64,000 nucleotides of DNA, from positions 124,001-188,000 of the forward strand of contig NZ_BMIS01000005.1 of NCBI RefSeq assembly GCF_014642675.1, read 5' to 3'. Source of the DNA: Nesterenkonia cremea (GTDB lineage: Bacteria > Actinomycetota > Actinomycetes > Actinomycetales > Micrococcaceae). Below, in pieces: positions 1 to 9,659 of this stretch (position 1 is the first letter of the stretch; each line of letters starts with the position of its first letter). Position numbers and translations under genes: made by a program. The notes beneath the pieces were generated by a model. The model made no database searches and was not told where the DNA came from. It saw only the letters and a program-made list of their open reading frames with translations.

Positions 1-1
1 G

Positions 2-1738
2 CTGGCGGATCCGGAGAAGGGCTCCGGCATCGCGATGATCTGTACCTTCGGTGACATGACCGACGTGACCTGGTGGCGTGAGCTGCAGCTGCCCACCCGC
101 GCGCTCATCGGCCGCGACGGCCGCTTCTCCCGCGAGACCCCGGAGTGGATCACCACGGAGCAGGGCCGCGCGAACTACGAGCAGCTGGCGGGCAAGACCG
201 TCCACTCGGCCAAGGAGGCTGTGGTGGAGATGCTCAAGGCCGAGGATCTGCTGGACGGCGAGCCCAAGTCGATCACCCACGCGGTGCACTTCTACGAGAA
301 GGGCGATAAGCCGCTCGAGGTCGTCACCTCGCGTCAGTGGTACATCCGCAACGGCGGGCGCGACGCCGACCGGCGTGAGCAGATGTTGGCCCGCGGCCGT
401 GAGATCACCTGGCACCCCGGCTTCATGCGGTCCCGCTACGAGAACTGGGTGGAGGGCCTCAACGGCGACTGGCTGATCTCCCGCCAGCGCTTCTTCGGTG
501 TGCCGATCCCGGTCTGGTACCCGCTGGACGAGTCCGGCGAGCTCGACTACGAGAACCCGATCCTGCCGAGCGAGGAGCAGCTGCCGGTGGACCCGGCCTC
601 TGAGGCTCCGGCCGGCTATGAGGAGTCGCAGCGCGATGCGGCCGGCGGCTTCACCGGTGAGGCCGATGTGCTGGACACCTGGGCGACTTCGGCGATCACC
701 CCGCATATCGCGGGCCGCTGGGAGCGGGAGAACGACTTCTTCGAGAAGGTCTTCCCCTATGACCTGCGCCCTCAGGGTCATGACATCATCCGAACCTGGC
801 TCTTCGCCTCGGCGGTGCGGGCCAACAGCCTCAACGGCTCGGTGCCGTGGACCAATACGGCCATCTCCGGCTGGATCCTGGACCCGGACCGCAAGAAGAT
901 GTCCAAGTCCAAGGGCAATGTGGTGGTCCCCAACGATGTGCTGGACAAGTTCGGCACCGACGCCGTGCGCTACTGGGCCGCTTCGGCCAAGCTGGGTGCG
1001 GACACCGCCTATGAGGAGGGGCAGTTCAAGATCGGCCGCCGCCTGGCCATCAAGCTGCTCAACGCCTCGAAGTTCGCCTTCGGCATGGGCGTGACCGAGG
1101 AGCACATCGTCACCGATGAGGCCGGCGCCGGAGTCGTGACCCAGCCGCTGGACCGTGCTCTGCTGGCGCGGCTGAAGGCGCTGGTCGAGCAGGTCACCGC
1201 TCGCTTCGAGGACTATGACTACGCCCGTGCGCTGTCGATGACCGAAAGCTTCTTCTGGCAGTTCACCGATGACTACGTGGAGCTGGTCAAGGACCGTGCC
1301 TACGGCGGTCAGGGTGAGGAGGCTCAGGCCTCCGTCCGTGCGGCGATGGCCACCACTCTGGACACGCTGCTGCGGCTCTTCGCCCCTGTGCTGCCCTTCG
1401 CCACCGATGAGATCTGGCGCTGGTGGCGCAGCGGCTCGGTGCACGCCGCCGACTGGCCCACTGCGGCCGGATTCGAGACTGCGGCAGGGGAGTCCGAGAC
1501 TCTGGAGGCTGTGGCCGAGGCCCTGGCGGCCGTCCGTCGGGCCAAGTCCGAGGCTGAGGTGAAGCAGCGCCACGCGATCACCTCCGCCACGCTGACCCTG
1601 CCCCAGGCGCAGGTCACCCATGTGGAGTCCGCGTTGGAGGATCTGAAGGCGGCCACCAAGGCTGAGGCGCTCACGCTCAGCGCCGGGGGAGAGGCTCCCG
1701 AGCTGTCCCAGGCCGAGTACGCCGCCCCGGAGGCCTGA
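2..1738 (+). CDS. valS: valine--tRNA ligase, 3' part (gene starts before the window)
   Basis: Class I aminoacyl-tRNA synthetase that charges tRNA-Val in the cytoplasm. The frame is open from base 2 and reads through part of the CP1 editing region (TFGDMTDVTWW, about 35-75). It continues into the catalytic core, with the RFFGVPIPVWY segment (about 490-520) and the second signature KMSKSKGN at about 896-919. The anticodon-binding helical domain follows, and the C-terminus (about 1490-1735) is rich in Glu and Ala, like the terminal arm of ValRS. The HIGH motif lies upstream of the window. Seen: motifs and order. Known: KMSKS binds ATP during activation. The gene ends 80 bp from the convergent mgtC. 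The identification is firm; only the start is missing. Confidence 0.96.
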   Translation: MADPEKGSGIAMICTFGDMTDVTWWRELQLPTRALIGRDGRFSRETPEWITTEQGRANYEQLAGKTVHSAKEAVVEMLKAEDLLDGEPKSITHAVHFYEKGDKPLEVVTSRQWYIRNGGRDADRREQMLARGREITWHPGFMRSRYENWVEGLNGDWLISRQRFFGVPIPVWYPLDESGELDYENPILPSEEQLPVDPASEAPAGYEESQRDAAGGFTGEADVLDTWATSAITPHIAGRWERENDFFEKVFPYDLRPQGHDIIRTWLFASAVRANSLNGSVPWTNTAISGWILDPDRKKMSKSKGNVVVPNDVLDKFGTDAVRYWAASAKLGADTAYEEGQFKIGRRLAIKLLNASKFAFGMGVTEEHIVTDEAGAGVVTQPLDRALLARLKALVEQVTARFEDYDYARALSMTESFFWQFTDDYVELVKDRAYGGQGEEAQASVRAAMATTLDTLLRLFAPVLPFATDEIWRWWRSGSVHAADWPTAAGFETAAGESETLEAVAEALAAVRRAKSEAEVKQRHAITSATLTLPQAQVTHVESALEDLKAATKAEALTLSAGGEAPELSQAEYAAPEA

Positions 1739-1744
1739 GCCTCA

Positions 1745-1803
1745 CCTCGCGCTCACCCACGCGGAGGGCAGGGCAGGGGACCGGCGGGGACAGGTGAGCG
1801 AGG
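1745..1803. terminator. possible shared terminator hairpin between valS and mgtC
   Basis: CCTCGCGCTCACC (1745-1757) can pair with GGTGAGCGAGG (1793-1803) if two bases bulge out. It sits in the 80-bp gap between two converging genes, where a bidirectional terminator is expected. The stem is imperfect and has no T-run, so support is modest. Confidence 0.35.
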
Positions 1804-1818
1804 CGCCTCAGAGGTGCC

Positions 1819-2526
1819 TCAGTCGTGCATCTCTTCCACGGCGCGGACTTCGATCACCCCGTCGAGCTCGCTGAGCTGTCGGATGAGGTCGCCGTCGGGA
1901 CTGCGCTGGGGCCGGGTGAAGCGCATGCTGGCCTCCACGGCAAAGCCCTCATCGGTCTCCTTGCGCTTGGTGTGTGAGAGAGCGGCCTCGTAGCCCTGCT
2001 CGGAGGCGGTGCCGAGGATGTCGCGCAGCACACCGCGGCCGTCCACATAGCGCACCGAATACAGCGTGCTGCGGCCATGCCGGGGGAGCCGTCGGGTCAG
2101 GTTCGAGACCAGTGTGACCGCCAGCAGATAGAGCACCACGGTCAGCGCTGCGATCAGCGGCATCCCGGCTCCGCAGGCCATACCCACGGAGGCGGTCACC
2201 CAGATGGAGGCCGCAGTGGTCAGCCCGGAGACGATGTTCTGGCGCACAAAGATCACGCCCGCGCCGATGAAGCCGATCCCGGAGACGATCTGTGCCGCGA
2301 TGCGCGAGGGGTCCAGGATCACATCGTCGCCCAGCAGGTGCGCGAAGCCGTAGGCGGAGACCAGTGTGAACAATGCGGTGCCCAGTCCGACCAGGATGTG
2401 GGTCCGCGCGCCGGCCGACTTCTGCCGCACCTCACGCTCCACTCCGATGATCGCGGAGAGGACGAAGGCGCAGACCAGCAGGACAGCTTCGGTGGCAAAG
2501 GTCTCTGGCAGCAGGTCGATCTCCAT
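1819..2526 (-). CDS. MgtC/SapB family membrane protein
   Basis: About 235 aa. The N-terminal two thirds hold four to five hydrophobic segments with the MgtC/SapB hallmarks: IGVEREVRQKSAGARTHILV near residues 25-45, then glycine-rich helices (GIGFIGAGVIF). The C-terminal about 75 residues (from TLYSVRYVDGRGVLRDIL) form a soluble ACT-like domain, as in many long MgtC-type proteins. Family members are linked to Mg2+ homeostasis and to modulation of the F-ATPase, but the role in this organism is unknown. The start at MEIDLLPETF is preferred. Upstream in-frame codons would extend the protein into the ileS leader and do not resemble the family. The chosen ATG has GGGAGG only one base upstream, so the start is not strongly defined. 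It is transcribed divergently from ileS. Confidence 0.86.
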   Translation of the reverse strand: MEIDLLPETFATEAVLLVCAFVLSAIIGVEREVRQKSAGARTHILVGLGTALFTLVSAYGFAHLLGDDVILDPSRIAAQIVSGIGFIGAGVIFVRQNIVSGLTTAASIWVTASVGMACGAGMPLIAALTVVLYLLAVTLVSNLTRRLPRHGRSTLYSVRYVDGRGVLRDILGTASEQGYEAALSHTKRKETDEGFAVEASMRFTRPQRSPDGDLIRQLSELDGVIEVRAVEEMHD

Positions 2527-2538
2527 GCCTCCCGAGAT

Positions 2539-2567
2539 TACGCGTGATAGGGCCTGGGCGATACACT
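2539..2567 (+). promoter_or_regulatory. candidate ileS promoter
   Basis: TTACGC (2539-2544) and TACACT (2562-2567) are separated by 17 bp. The -10 matches a SigA-type TAnnnT box. Transcription would start near 2574, just at the 5' edge of the T-box leader, which supports the assignment. The -35 match is weak. Confidence 0.5.
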
Positions 2568-2573
2568 TTTGTG

Positions 2574-2811
2574 GAGCAGCATCGACCCGGCCATCACCGG
2601 TGAGCTTCCGGAAGAACAGGCCCAGCGGCGGCGAGAGCACAGACTCCCCGACGCCGGCCCCAGTAGACCCGGACGGGTAAGCCCGTCACAGCAGTCATGG
2701 AGAGGTCCGAGGCCCGCTGATCAGCGGTGCAGCGGACAAGCAAGGTGGTACCGCGCTGATCGGCGTCCTTGCGAGAAGACCGGACCGTCGAACACAGCAG
2801 GATGGACCTCC
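2574..2811 (+). promoter_or_regulatory. T-box riboswitch (tRNA-Ile sensing) upstream of ileS
   Basis: The near-invariant T-box sequence AAGGTGGTACCGCG is at 2742-2755, with the TGG that pairs with an uncharged tRNA acceptor end. Near the 5' end, CCATCACCGGTGAGC (2591-2605) resembles the ultrashort stem I of actinobacterial ileS T-boxes and would present ATC (2593-2595) as the Ile specifier codon. There is no terminator with a T-run. Instead GAGGTCC (2702-2708) is complementary to GGACCTC (2804-2810), directly before the ATG. This fits a translational T-box that sequesters the initiation region when tRNA-Ile is charged. Known: this class is typical of Actinobacteria. Inferred: the exact alternative pairing here. 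Confidence 0.9.
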
Positions 2812-5800
2812 ATGACCGAGAACTCCTCGCCCACCTATCCGCGCACTCCCGCAGCCGGGGACGCCTCAGCCCAGCCTGAGCAGCGCCGCATCCCCGCATC
2901 CCCGCGCTTCCCGGAGATCGAAGAGCGTATTCTGCAGTACTGGGCGCAGGACGGAACCTTCCAGGCCTCCATCGACAACCGTCCGGCCGATGCGGGCAGC
3001 CGCGAGCGGGAGTTCGTCTTCTACGACGGCCCACCCTTCGCCAACGGCCTGCCGCACTATGGCCACCTGCTCACCGGCTATGTGAAGGACCTGGTGGCCC
3101 GCTACCAGACCCAGCGCGGCAAGCGTGTGGAGCGCCGCTTCGGCTGGGACACCCACGGGCTTCCTGCCGAGCTCACCGCCATGAAGGAACTCGGCATGAC
3201 GGATAAGGCCGAGATCGAGTCGATGGGCATCGACACGTTCAACGACGCCTGCCGCGCCTCAGTGCTGCGGTACACCTCCGAGTGGGAGTCCTATGTCCAC
3301 CGCCAGGCCCGCTGGGTGGACTTCGGGAACGACTACCGCACGCTCAACGTGGAGTACATGGAGTCGGTCATCTGGGCCTTCAAACAGCTGCACGAGAAGG
3401 GCCTGACATACCAGGGCTTCCGCGTGCTGCCCTACTGCTGGAAGGACGAGACCCCGCTGTCCAACCACGAGCTGCGCATGGACGACGAGGTCTACCAGGA
3501 GCGCCAGGACCCCTCGGTGACCGTGGCCTTTCCGATCACCGGGGGCGGACAGCACGGCGACGCCCTCTACGGCGTCAACCTGCTGGCCTGGACCACCACC
3601 CCCTGGACCCTGCCCACCAACTTCTCCGTGGCCGTAGGCCCGGAGATCGAGTACGCCGTGGTGGAGGCCCCGGAGGAGGGCCCGCTGCCGGGCAAGCACC
3701 TGCTGGCCGCCGAGCTGCTGGGCGCCTACGCCAAGGATCTGGGCTTCACCGACTCCGAGGACGGCACCGACGGTGCCACCACTGCGGCTGAGGCCGCAGC
3801 CGCCGCCGTCGTCGCCCGCTACCAGGGCAGCGATCTGGTCAACCTCGAGTACAAGCCGCTGTGGGGCTATTACACCGACGCCGAGACATGGGGCACCGAG
3901 CACGCCTTCCGTGTGCTGGTGGAGGACTACGTCACCACCACCGGCGGCACCGGACTGGTCCACCAGGCCAGTGCCTACGGTGAGGAGGATCAGCGCTCCT
4001 CCGAGGAGGCCGGCATCCCGGTGATCCTCTCGGTGGATGAGGGCGCACGCTTCCTGGACATGTTCGCCGAGAACACCCCCGACGGCGACGCACCCCTGGC
4101 CGAGATCGCCGGGGTCCAGGTCTTCGAGGCCAACCGCGCCATCATCAACCGGCTCAAGGCTGACGGCCGGCTGGTCCGCGAGCAGTCCTATGTGCACTCC
4201 TACCCGCACTGCTGGCGCTGCCGCACTCCGTTGATCTACAAGGCGGTCACCTCCTGGTACGTGGCGGTCACTCAGTTCAAGGACCGCATGCTCGAGCTCA
4301 ACGAGCAGATCAACTGGATCCCGGAGAACGTCAAGCACGGCCAGTTCGGCAAGTGGCTGGAGAACGCCCGCGACTGGTCCATCTCCCGCAACCGCTACTG
4401 GGGCAGCCCCATCCCGGTGTGGGTCTCCGATGACCCGAACTGCCCGCGCACCGAGGTCTACGGTTCCCTGGAGGAGATGAAGGAGGCCTTCGGCGACTAC
4501 CCGCGCAACGCCGAGGGCGAGCCGGATCTGCACCGTCCGTGGATCGACAGCCTCACTCGGCCGAACCCGGACGACCCCACCGGAAAGTCCACGATGCGCC
4601 GCGTGGAGGACGTCCTGGACGTCTGGTTCGACTCCGGCTCCATGCAGTTCGCCCAGGTGCACTACCCGTTCGAGAACGCGGACTGGTTCTCCAGCCACCA
4701 CCCGGCTGACTTCATCGTGGAGTACATCGGCCAGACCCGCGGTTGGTTCTACACCATGCACATCCTGGCCACTGCGCTCTTCGACCGCCCGGCGTTCACC
4801 AACGTGATCAGCCACGGCATCGTGCTGGGCTCGGACGGGCAGAAGATGTCCAAGTCCCTGCAGAACTACCCGGACGTCTCCGAGGTCCTGGACCGCGACG
4901 GCTCCGATGCCATGCGCTGGTTCCTGATGAGCTCGCCCATCCTGCGCGGCGGCAACCTCATCGTCACCGAGGAGGGCATCCGGGAGAGCGTCCGCCAGGT
5001 GCTGCTGCCCATGTGGAACGCCTGGCACTTCTTCGCCCTCTACGCCAACACTGCGAACGAGGGTGCGGGATACCAGGCCAAGGAGGTCAGCGGCGACGAG
5101 GTCGACAACCCGCTGGACCGCTACATCCTGGCCGCCACCGGGGACCTGGTCCGCGAGACCACCCGGGCCCTGGACGCCTATGAGGTCTCCGGAGCCTGCG
5201 AGGCGCTGCGCCGCTACTCCGATACGCTGACCAACTGGTACATCCGCCGCTCCCGGGCACGGTTCTACGAGGAGGACTTCGCCGCCTATGACGTCCTCTA
5301 CACCTGCCTGGAGACCTTCGCCCGAGTGGCCGCCCCGCTGCTGCCGCTGACCGCGGAGGAGATCTGGCAGGGCCTGACCGGTGAGCGGTCGGTCCACCTC
5401 TCCGACTGGCCCGAGCCCTCGGACTACCTGCGCGATGACCGCGCCGTGGAGCTCATGGAGCTCACCCGGAAGATCAGCTCCTCGGGCTCCGGTCTGCGCA
5501 AGCAGGCCAACCGCCGTGTGCGCCAGCCGCTGGCCAAGATGACGGTGGTGGTCCCCGACGCCGACGCGCTGGCCGGCACCTACCAGCAGATCATCGCCGA
5601 TGAGCTCAACCTCAAGGAGGTCGAGCTGCGGGACGCCTCGCAGACCGACGCCGAGGCCTGGGGCATCGGCCAGCAGCTGGTGGTCAACGCCCGTGCCGCC
5701 GGCCCCCGCCTGGGCAAGGACGTCCAGCACGCCATCAAGGGTGCGAAGTCCGGCGACTGGTCGGTCACCGACGGTGTGGTCACCGCTGGCGGCCTTCAGC

Positions 5801-6159
5801 TCGCGGAGGGCGAGTACACGCTCTCCACCACCGTCTCCGAGGAGCTGGGCGATCAGGCGGTCACCGTGCTGGAGACCTCTGCAGGTGGCGGCTTCCTGGT
5901 CCTGGACACCGAGCTGACCGATGAGCTGATCGCCGAGGGCACTGCCCGGGACATGATCCGCAGCATCCAGCAGGCCCGCAAGGACGCCGATCTGCAGGTC
6001 TCTGACCGGATCGCCACCACGGTGAGCGCCCCGGCAGAGACCATCAGCGCACTAGGGGCTCACCGTGAGCTGGTCTCCGCGGAGACCCTGACCGTGGAGC
6101 TCACTCTGAACACCGACGACGCCGCAGCCGAGCCTGCAGTGGAAGTGAGGGTCGCATGA
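2812..6159 (+). CDS. ileS: isoleucine--tRNA ligase
   Basis: About 1115 aa; activates isoleucine and charges tRNA-Ile. The HIGH-class motif reads HYGH (residue about 81, in [15 protein letters not shown]), followed by WDTHGLPAE. The CP1 editing region holds [13 protein letters not shown], a CWRC cysteine pair precedes the second half of the core, and [10 protein letters not shown] is at about residue 678. The anticodon-binding domain and a long C-terminal region follow. The HYGH form, the overall length and NYP after KMSKS are features of the type 2 (eukaryote-like) IleRS group, often less sensitive to mupirocin; that property is inferred only. The ATG at 2812 was chosen because it follows the T-box leader; the longer upstream frame runs through the leader. 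The stop overlaps the folC start (ATGA). Confidence 0.97.
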   Translation: MTENSSPTYPRTPAAGDASAQPEQRRIPASPRFPEIEERILQYWAQDGTFQASIDNRPADAGSREREFVFYDGPPFANGLPHYGHLLTGYVKDLVARYQTQRGKRVERRFGWDTHGLPAELTAMKELGMTDKAEIESMGIDTFNDACRASVLRYTSEWESYVHRQARWVDFGNDYRTLNVEYMESVIWAFKQLHEKGLTYQGFRVLPYCWKDETPLSNHELRMDDEVYQERQDPSVTVAFPITGGGQHGDALYGVNLLAWTTTPWTLPTNFSVAVGPEIEYAVVEAPEEGPLPGKHLLAAELLGAYAKDLGFTDSEDGTDGATTAAEAAAAAVVARYQGSDLVNLEYKPLWGYYTDAETWGTEHAFRVLVEDYVTTTGGTGLVHQASAYGEEDQRSSEEAGIPVILSVDEGARFLDMFAENTPDGDAPLAEIAGVQVFEANRAIINRLKADGRLVREQSYVHSYPHCWRCRTPLIYKAVTSWYVAVTQFKDRMLELNEQINWIPENVKHGQFGKWLENARDWSISRNRYWGSPIPVWVSDDPNCPRTEVYGSLEEMKEAFGDYPRNAEGEPDLHRPWIDSLTRPNPDDPTGKSTMRRVEDVLDVWFDSGSMQFAQVHYPFENADWFSSHHPADFIVEYIGQTRGWFYTMHILATALFDRPAFTNVISHGIVLGSDGQKMSKSLQNYPDVSEVLDRDGSDAMRWFLMSSPILRGGNLIVTEEGIRESVRQVLLPMWNAWHFFALYANTANEGAGYQAKEVSGDEVDNPLDRYILAATGDLVRETTRALDAYEVSGACEALRRYSDTLTNWYIRRSRARFYEEDFAAYDVLYTCLETFARVAAPLLPLTAEEIWQGLTGERSVHLSDWPEPSDYLRDDRAVELMELTRKISSSGSGLRKQANRRVRQPLAKMTVVVPDADALAGTYQQIIADELNLKEVELRDASQTDAEAWGIGQQLVVNARAAGPRLGKDVQHAIKGAKSGDWSVTDGVVTAGGLQLAEGEYTLSTTVSEELGDQAVTVLETSAGGGFLVLDTELTDELIAEGTARDMIRSIQQARKDADLQVSDRIATTVSAPAETISALGAHRELVSAETLTVELTLNTDDAAAEPAVEVRVA

Positions 6160-7697
6160 CCGATTCGGAATCCGTGATCCCGGCCGGCGGTGAGCCGCTG
6201 GACAAGTTCTCCGTGGCCAGCGTCTACGCCGAGCTGCTCTCGCGCGCGCCGGAGAATAAGCTCGAGCCGCGTATGGAGCCCATGCGGATGGCTATGGACG
6301 TCCTGGGCGATCCCAATCGCTCCTCTCCGGTCATCCACCTGACGGGCACCAACGGCAAGACCTCCACCGCCCGGATGATCGAGGCCGGCCTGCTGGCCCA
6401 TGATCTGCGCGTGGGCCGCTACACTTCGCCGCATCTGTCCAGGGTCACCGAGCGGATCTGCATCGATGGCCGCCCGGTGGACGATGAGACCTTCGTGCGG
6501 ATCTGGGATGAGATCCGTCCGCACATCACCCTGGTGGACCACCACCTGGAGGCCCAGGGTGAGGTCCCGCTGACCTACTTCGAATGCGTGACCATCCTGG
6601 CCTTCTCGATCTTCGCCGACGCTCCGGTGGACGTCATGGTGGTGGAGGTCGGCCTGGGCGGCATCACCGATGCCACCAATGTGGCCGATGCCGCCGTCTC
6701 CGTGGTGACCCCCATCAGCCTGGACCACACTGAGCTGCTGGGTGACACCGAGCACGACATCGCTCTGGAGAAAGCGGGGATCATCAAGGACGACGGTTTC
6801 CTCGTCTCGGCCGCCCAGGTTCCCGACGCCGCCGATGTGCTGCTGGAGACCGCCAAGGAGAAGGGCGCTCAGTTCCGTTTCGAGGGAGTGGAGTTCGGCG
6901 TGGAGTCCCGTGTGCCCGGCGTCGGGGGCCAGCAGGTGACCATCCAGGGGATCGCCGGACGCTACCCGGACATCCTGCTGCCGCTGCACGGCGCCCATCA
7001 GGCGGAGAACTTCGCCGTGGCCATCTCTGCGCTGGAGGCTTTCATCGGCGGCGGCGAGCAGGAGCTGAACATCGAGAACCTGCAGCTGGCCGCGGAGAAC
7101 ATCACCTCCCCGGGCCGCCTGGAGACGCTGCGCACCGGTCCCTCCATCGTGGTGGACGCCGCGCACAACCCGGCCGGCATCGAGGCCAGCGCCCAGGCGC
7201 TGAAGGAGAGCTTCGGCCTGGCCCAGCTGGTGCTGGTGGTGGGCATCCTTCAGGAGAAGGACGCCCGGGAGATCCTGACCACCCTCTACCGCGAGTACGA
7301 CGGCATGGCGGAGGACATCTGCCTGACCCAGTCCACCTCGCCGCGCTCCATCCCCGCTGCGGACCTCGCGGCCCTGGCCATCGACGTCGGGTTCCGCGAG
7401 GAGGACATCCACATCACCGAGCGCCTGGACGAGGCCATCGATTGGGCCGTGGGCCGCTCCGATGCCTCGGACACCGGCGACGCCGGGGGAGTGCTGATCA
7501 CCGGTTCGATCACTGTGGTCGGGGAGGCCCGCACGCTGCTGGGCGCTCCGGAAGCTGAGGAGATCGACACCGGTGCCGCCGCCGAGCCGGGCTCCCGCCC
7601 GGACTCCGCGGACATCAGCGATGTGGACCTGGGGCGCTTCGGCATCGCAGACATCCGTCCCGAAGACGGTGAGGAGGACCCCGATGGCACCGCGTGA
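6156..7697 (+). CDS. folC: folylpolyglutamate synthase / dihydrofolate synthase
   Basis: 513 aa, Mur-ligase superfamily. It adds glutamate to folates and probably also makes dihydrofolate from dihydropteroate. The ATP loop GTNGKTS is at about residue 64, followed by the folate-loop region ([15 protein letters not shown]). The central [14 protein letters not shown] and [11 protein letters not shown] segments and the Mur-type DAAHNPAG are present. The C-terminus carries a roughly 50-residue acidic tail not needed for the fold. The start overlaps the ileS stop by four bases, indicating translational coupling. The downstream DUF4233 gene overlaps its end by 14 nt. The folC-DUF4233-ndk order is a common actinobacterial arrangement. 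Confidence 0.95.
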   Translation: MTDSESVIPAGGEPLDKFSVASVYAELLSRAPENKLEPRMEPMRMAMDVLGDPNRSSPVIHLTGTNGKTSTARMIEAGLLAHDLRVGRYTSPHLSRVTERICIDGRPVDDETFVRIWDEIRPHITLVDHHLEAQGEVPLTYFECVTILAFSIFADAPVDVMVVEVGLGGITDATNVADAAVSVVTPISLDHTELLGDTEHDIALEKAGIIKDDGFLVSAAQVPDAADVLLETAKEKGAQFRFEGVEFGVESRVPGVGGQQVTIQGIAGRYPDILLPLHGAHQAENFAVAISALEAFIGGGEQELNIENLQLAAENITSPGRLETLRTGPSIVVDAAHNPAGIEASAQALKESFGLAQLVLVVGILQEKDAREILTTLYREYDGMAEDICLTQSTSPRSIPAADLAALAIDVGFREEDIHITERLDEAIDWAVGRSDASDTGDAGGVLITGSITVVGEARTLLGAPEAEEIDTGAAAEPGSRPDSADISDVDLGRFGIADIRPEDGEEDPDGTA

Positions 7698-8133
7698 GTC
7701 CCGCCTGGAGCGCAGGCGTCGCGAGTGGCAGCCCGATCAGACGGCACCGCCGCGATCGGTGAAGATCCTCTTCGCCTCCTCGGTGCTGTGCCTTGAGGCG
7801 CTGCTGATGTTCTTCTACGGCCTGATGGCCTGGGGCCTCTACCAGAACGAATGGTTCGCCTGGTGGCTCTTCGGCGGCTCGCTGGTGGTCTCCGCGCTGC
7901 TGGTCATCAGCTGCGCCTTCCTCGGCCGTCCGTTGGGCTACTGGATGGGCTGGATCCTGCAGTTCGCGATCATCGCCGGAGGCTTCTTCGAGCTGATGAT
8001 GATCCCGGTGGGTATCGCCTTCCTGCTCTGCTGGTGGTACGCCGTGACCAAGGGTGCGCAGCTGGATCGCGAAAAGATGGAAAGATACAGGATGGAAGAG
8101 GCTCTGGCAGCCGAAAGTGAGGAAGAGAACTGA
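7684..8133 (+). CDS. DUF4233 family membrane protein
   Basis: 149 aa. A basic N-terminus (RLERRRREW) is followed by four hydrophobic helices (about residues 25-47, 53-75, 80-100 and 103-120) and an acidic, charged C-terminus. The pattern and the position between folC and ndk match the actinobacterial DUF4233 family, whose function is unknown. The ATG at 7684 is inside the folC 3' end; the longer frame upstream is a shadow of folC. The stop and the ndk start overlap as TGATG, so the three genes are probably one translationally coupled unit. No enzymatic motif is visible. Confidence 0.85.
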   Translation: MAPRESRLERRRREWQPDQTAPPRSVKILFASSVLCLEALLMFFYGLMAWGLYQNEWFAWWLFGGSLVVSALLVISCAFLGRPLGYWMGWILQFAIIAGGFFELMMIPVGIAFLLCWWYAVTKGAQLDREKMERYRMEEALAAESEEEN

Positions 8134-8546
8134 TGACTGAACGTACCCTGATCCTGGTCAAGCCCGACGGCGTCGAGCGCGGCCTGACCGGTGAGATCCT
8201 GCGCCGTGTGGAGGCCAAGGGCTACCGCATCGCCGAGCTGAAGCAGCTCAACGCCAGCACCGAGCAGCTGGCCGCGCACTACGCCGAGCACGAGGGTAAG
8301 CCCTTCTACCAGCCGCTGATGGACTTCATGCTCTCCGGCCCGGTGGTGGCCGCCGTCATCGAGGGCGACCGCGTCATCGAGGGCTTCCGCTCTCTGGCCG
8401 GCACCACAGACCCGACGACGGCGGCGCCCGGCACCATCCGCGGCGACCTCGGCCGCGACTGGGGCGAGAAGGTCCAGAAGAACCTGGTCCACGGCTCCGA
8501 CTCGGTGGAGTCCGCTGAACGGGAGATCGGCATCTGGTTCGCCTGA
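8133..8546 (+). CDS. ndk: nucleoside diphosphate kinase
   Basis: 137 aa, normal family length. It transfers the gamma phosphate between nucleoside triphosphates and diphosphates through a phosphohistidine. The N-terminal TLILVKPDGVERG, the FRSLAGTTDP loop and the active-site NLVHGSDS (His120) are intact. The start overlaps the stop of the DUF4233 gene. It is the last gene of the ileS-folC operon, and a very strong hairpin follows 13 bp after its stop codon. Confidence 0.97.
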   Translation: MTERTLILVKPDGVERGLTGEILRRVEAKGYRIAELKQLNASTEQLAAHYAEHEGKPFYQPLMDFMLSGPVVAAVIEGDRVIEGFRSLAGTTDPTTAAPGTIRGDLGRDWGEKVQKNLVHGSDSVESAEREIGIWFA

Positions 8547-8559
8547 TCAGCCCCACGTT

Positions 8560-8618
8560 CCATACATAGAGGAGTGCCTCGGTGAGATCGTCTCACCGAG
8601 GCACTCCTCTATGTATGG
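8560..8618. terminator. bidirectional terminator, 28-bp perfect stem
   Basis: Bases 8560-8587 are the exact reverse complement of 8591-8618, with a 3-base loop (TCG). The hairpin lies between the convergent ndk and the ABC-transporter ATPase gene. A stem this long without any mismatch is unusual for a simple terminator. No T-run follows in either direction. Confidence 0.85.
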
Positions 8619-8633
8619 GGCGTCGCGTCCTGA

Positions 8634-9659
8634 TCAGCTCGCGCGCTTGGGGCGTGTGCCCCGGTCGAAGCTGACCGTCACCGGATTCAGTTTGAGCCGG
8701 GTGCGGTCGTAGACGATCTGGGCTGAGCGTTTCCGGTCGTTCGATTTGTGGTCGGTGTACTCTTCGTACTGCTCACAGACCCACTCCGGTTCGCCATCGG
8801 CCAGCAACCGGCCCTGTTCGATCCAGATCACCCGGTCACACATCTGCTTGATGGTGCCCAGCGAGTGGGAGACCAGGAACACGCAGCCGGCCTGCGCGCG
8901 GACCTCGTCCAGGCGTTTCTTGGTGCGCGCACGGAACTGAGCATCACCGGTGTTCAGGGCCTCGTCGATCAGCAGGATGTCTGGGTCCACCGCTGTGGCG
9001 ATGGCGAACTGGAGGCGGGACTGCATACCTGAGGAATAGCTCTTCAGCGGCATGTCCAAAGAGTTCCTGAGCCCGGAGATCTCCACGATCATCTCGAACT
9101 TCTCCTTGACCTGTGCGGGTGAGAGCCCCATCGCCAGACACCCCAGACGGATATTCTCGCGACCAGAGATCTGTTTGACCAGGGCGGCGTTGACGCCCAG
9201 CATGATCGGAGTCGAGGTGGCGTAGACCTCTCCTGTGGTCGGACGGATCTTGCCGGTCAGCAGCTTCATCAGGGTGGACTTGCCGGACCCGTTGGTGCCG
9301 ATGACTCCGACGCTCTCGCCCTGCTTGACCGTGAAGCTGATCTCTTCCAACGCCGGGATCTCTGCCCAGCCGGCGCCGAGGATCTTTTTGACTTGGCGTG
9401 CAGTCACGCCCTTCGACCTCAGGTACTCGCTGGAGGACCGTACTCGGTAGATCATGGACACGCCGTCGACTGCCACGGCGATGTCTTGTGAATCGATCCT
9501 CTCTACGGCGGGGGCCTGAGCATTCGGTGGATGGCCGATGAGCAGCTGTTCTGCCACCGCATCCTCCTCGACCCCCTGCGCCTGCGATGCCGGGGAGCTC
9601 CCCGAGGTGGAGTTCCAGTTGACGCGGCGTGGGACATACCGTCCTGTGGACGTGGTCAT
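8634..9659 (-). CDS. ABC-2 polysaccharide exporter, ATP-binding subunit (TagH/Wzt-like)
   Basis: 341 aa. It powers export of a lipid-linked or wall polysaccharide together with the permease gene just upstream. After a variable 70-residue N-terminus comes DGVSMIYRVRSS, then Walker A GTNGSGKST, the Q-loop, the signature YSSGMQSRLQFA and Walker B ILLIDEALNTGD. The IGTNGSGKSTL and SSGMQSRL forms and the EYTDHK tail are typical of teichoic-acid/O-antigen exporters rather than drug pumps. The ATG at 9659 overlaps the permease stop (ATGA) and has GGGAGGG upstream; longer frames run into the permease gene. No C-terminal carbohydrate-binding domain is seen. Confidence 0.9.
   Translation of the reverse strand: MTTSTGRYVPRRVNWNSTSGSSPASQAQGVEEDAVAEQLLIGHPPNAQAPAVERIDSQDIAVAVDGVSMIYRVRSSSEYLRSKGVTARQVKKILGAGWAEIPALEEISFTVKQGESVGVIGTNGSGKSTLMKLLTGKIRPTTGEVYATSTPIMLGVNAALVKQISGRENIRLGCLAMGLSPAQVKEKFEMIVEISGLRNSLDMPLKSYSSGMQSRLQFAIATAVDPDILLIDEALNTGDAQFRARTKKRLDEVRAQAGCVFLVSHSLGTIKQMCDRVIWIEQGRLLADGEPEWVCEQYEEYTDHKSNDRKRSAQIVYDRTRLKLNPVTVSFDRGTRPKRAS

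Noticed and set aside
3259..5730. Open frame of 823 codons on the minus strand
   Set aside because: Fully antisense to ileS, with low-complexity composition and no recognisable motif.
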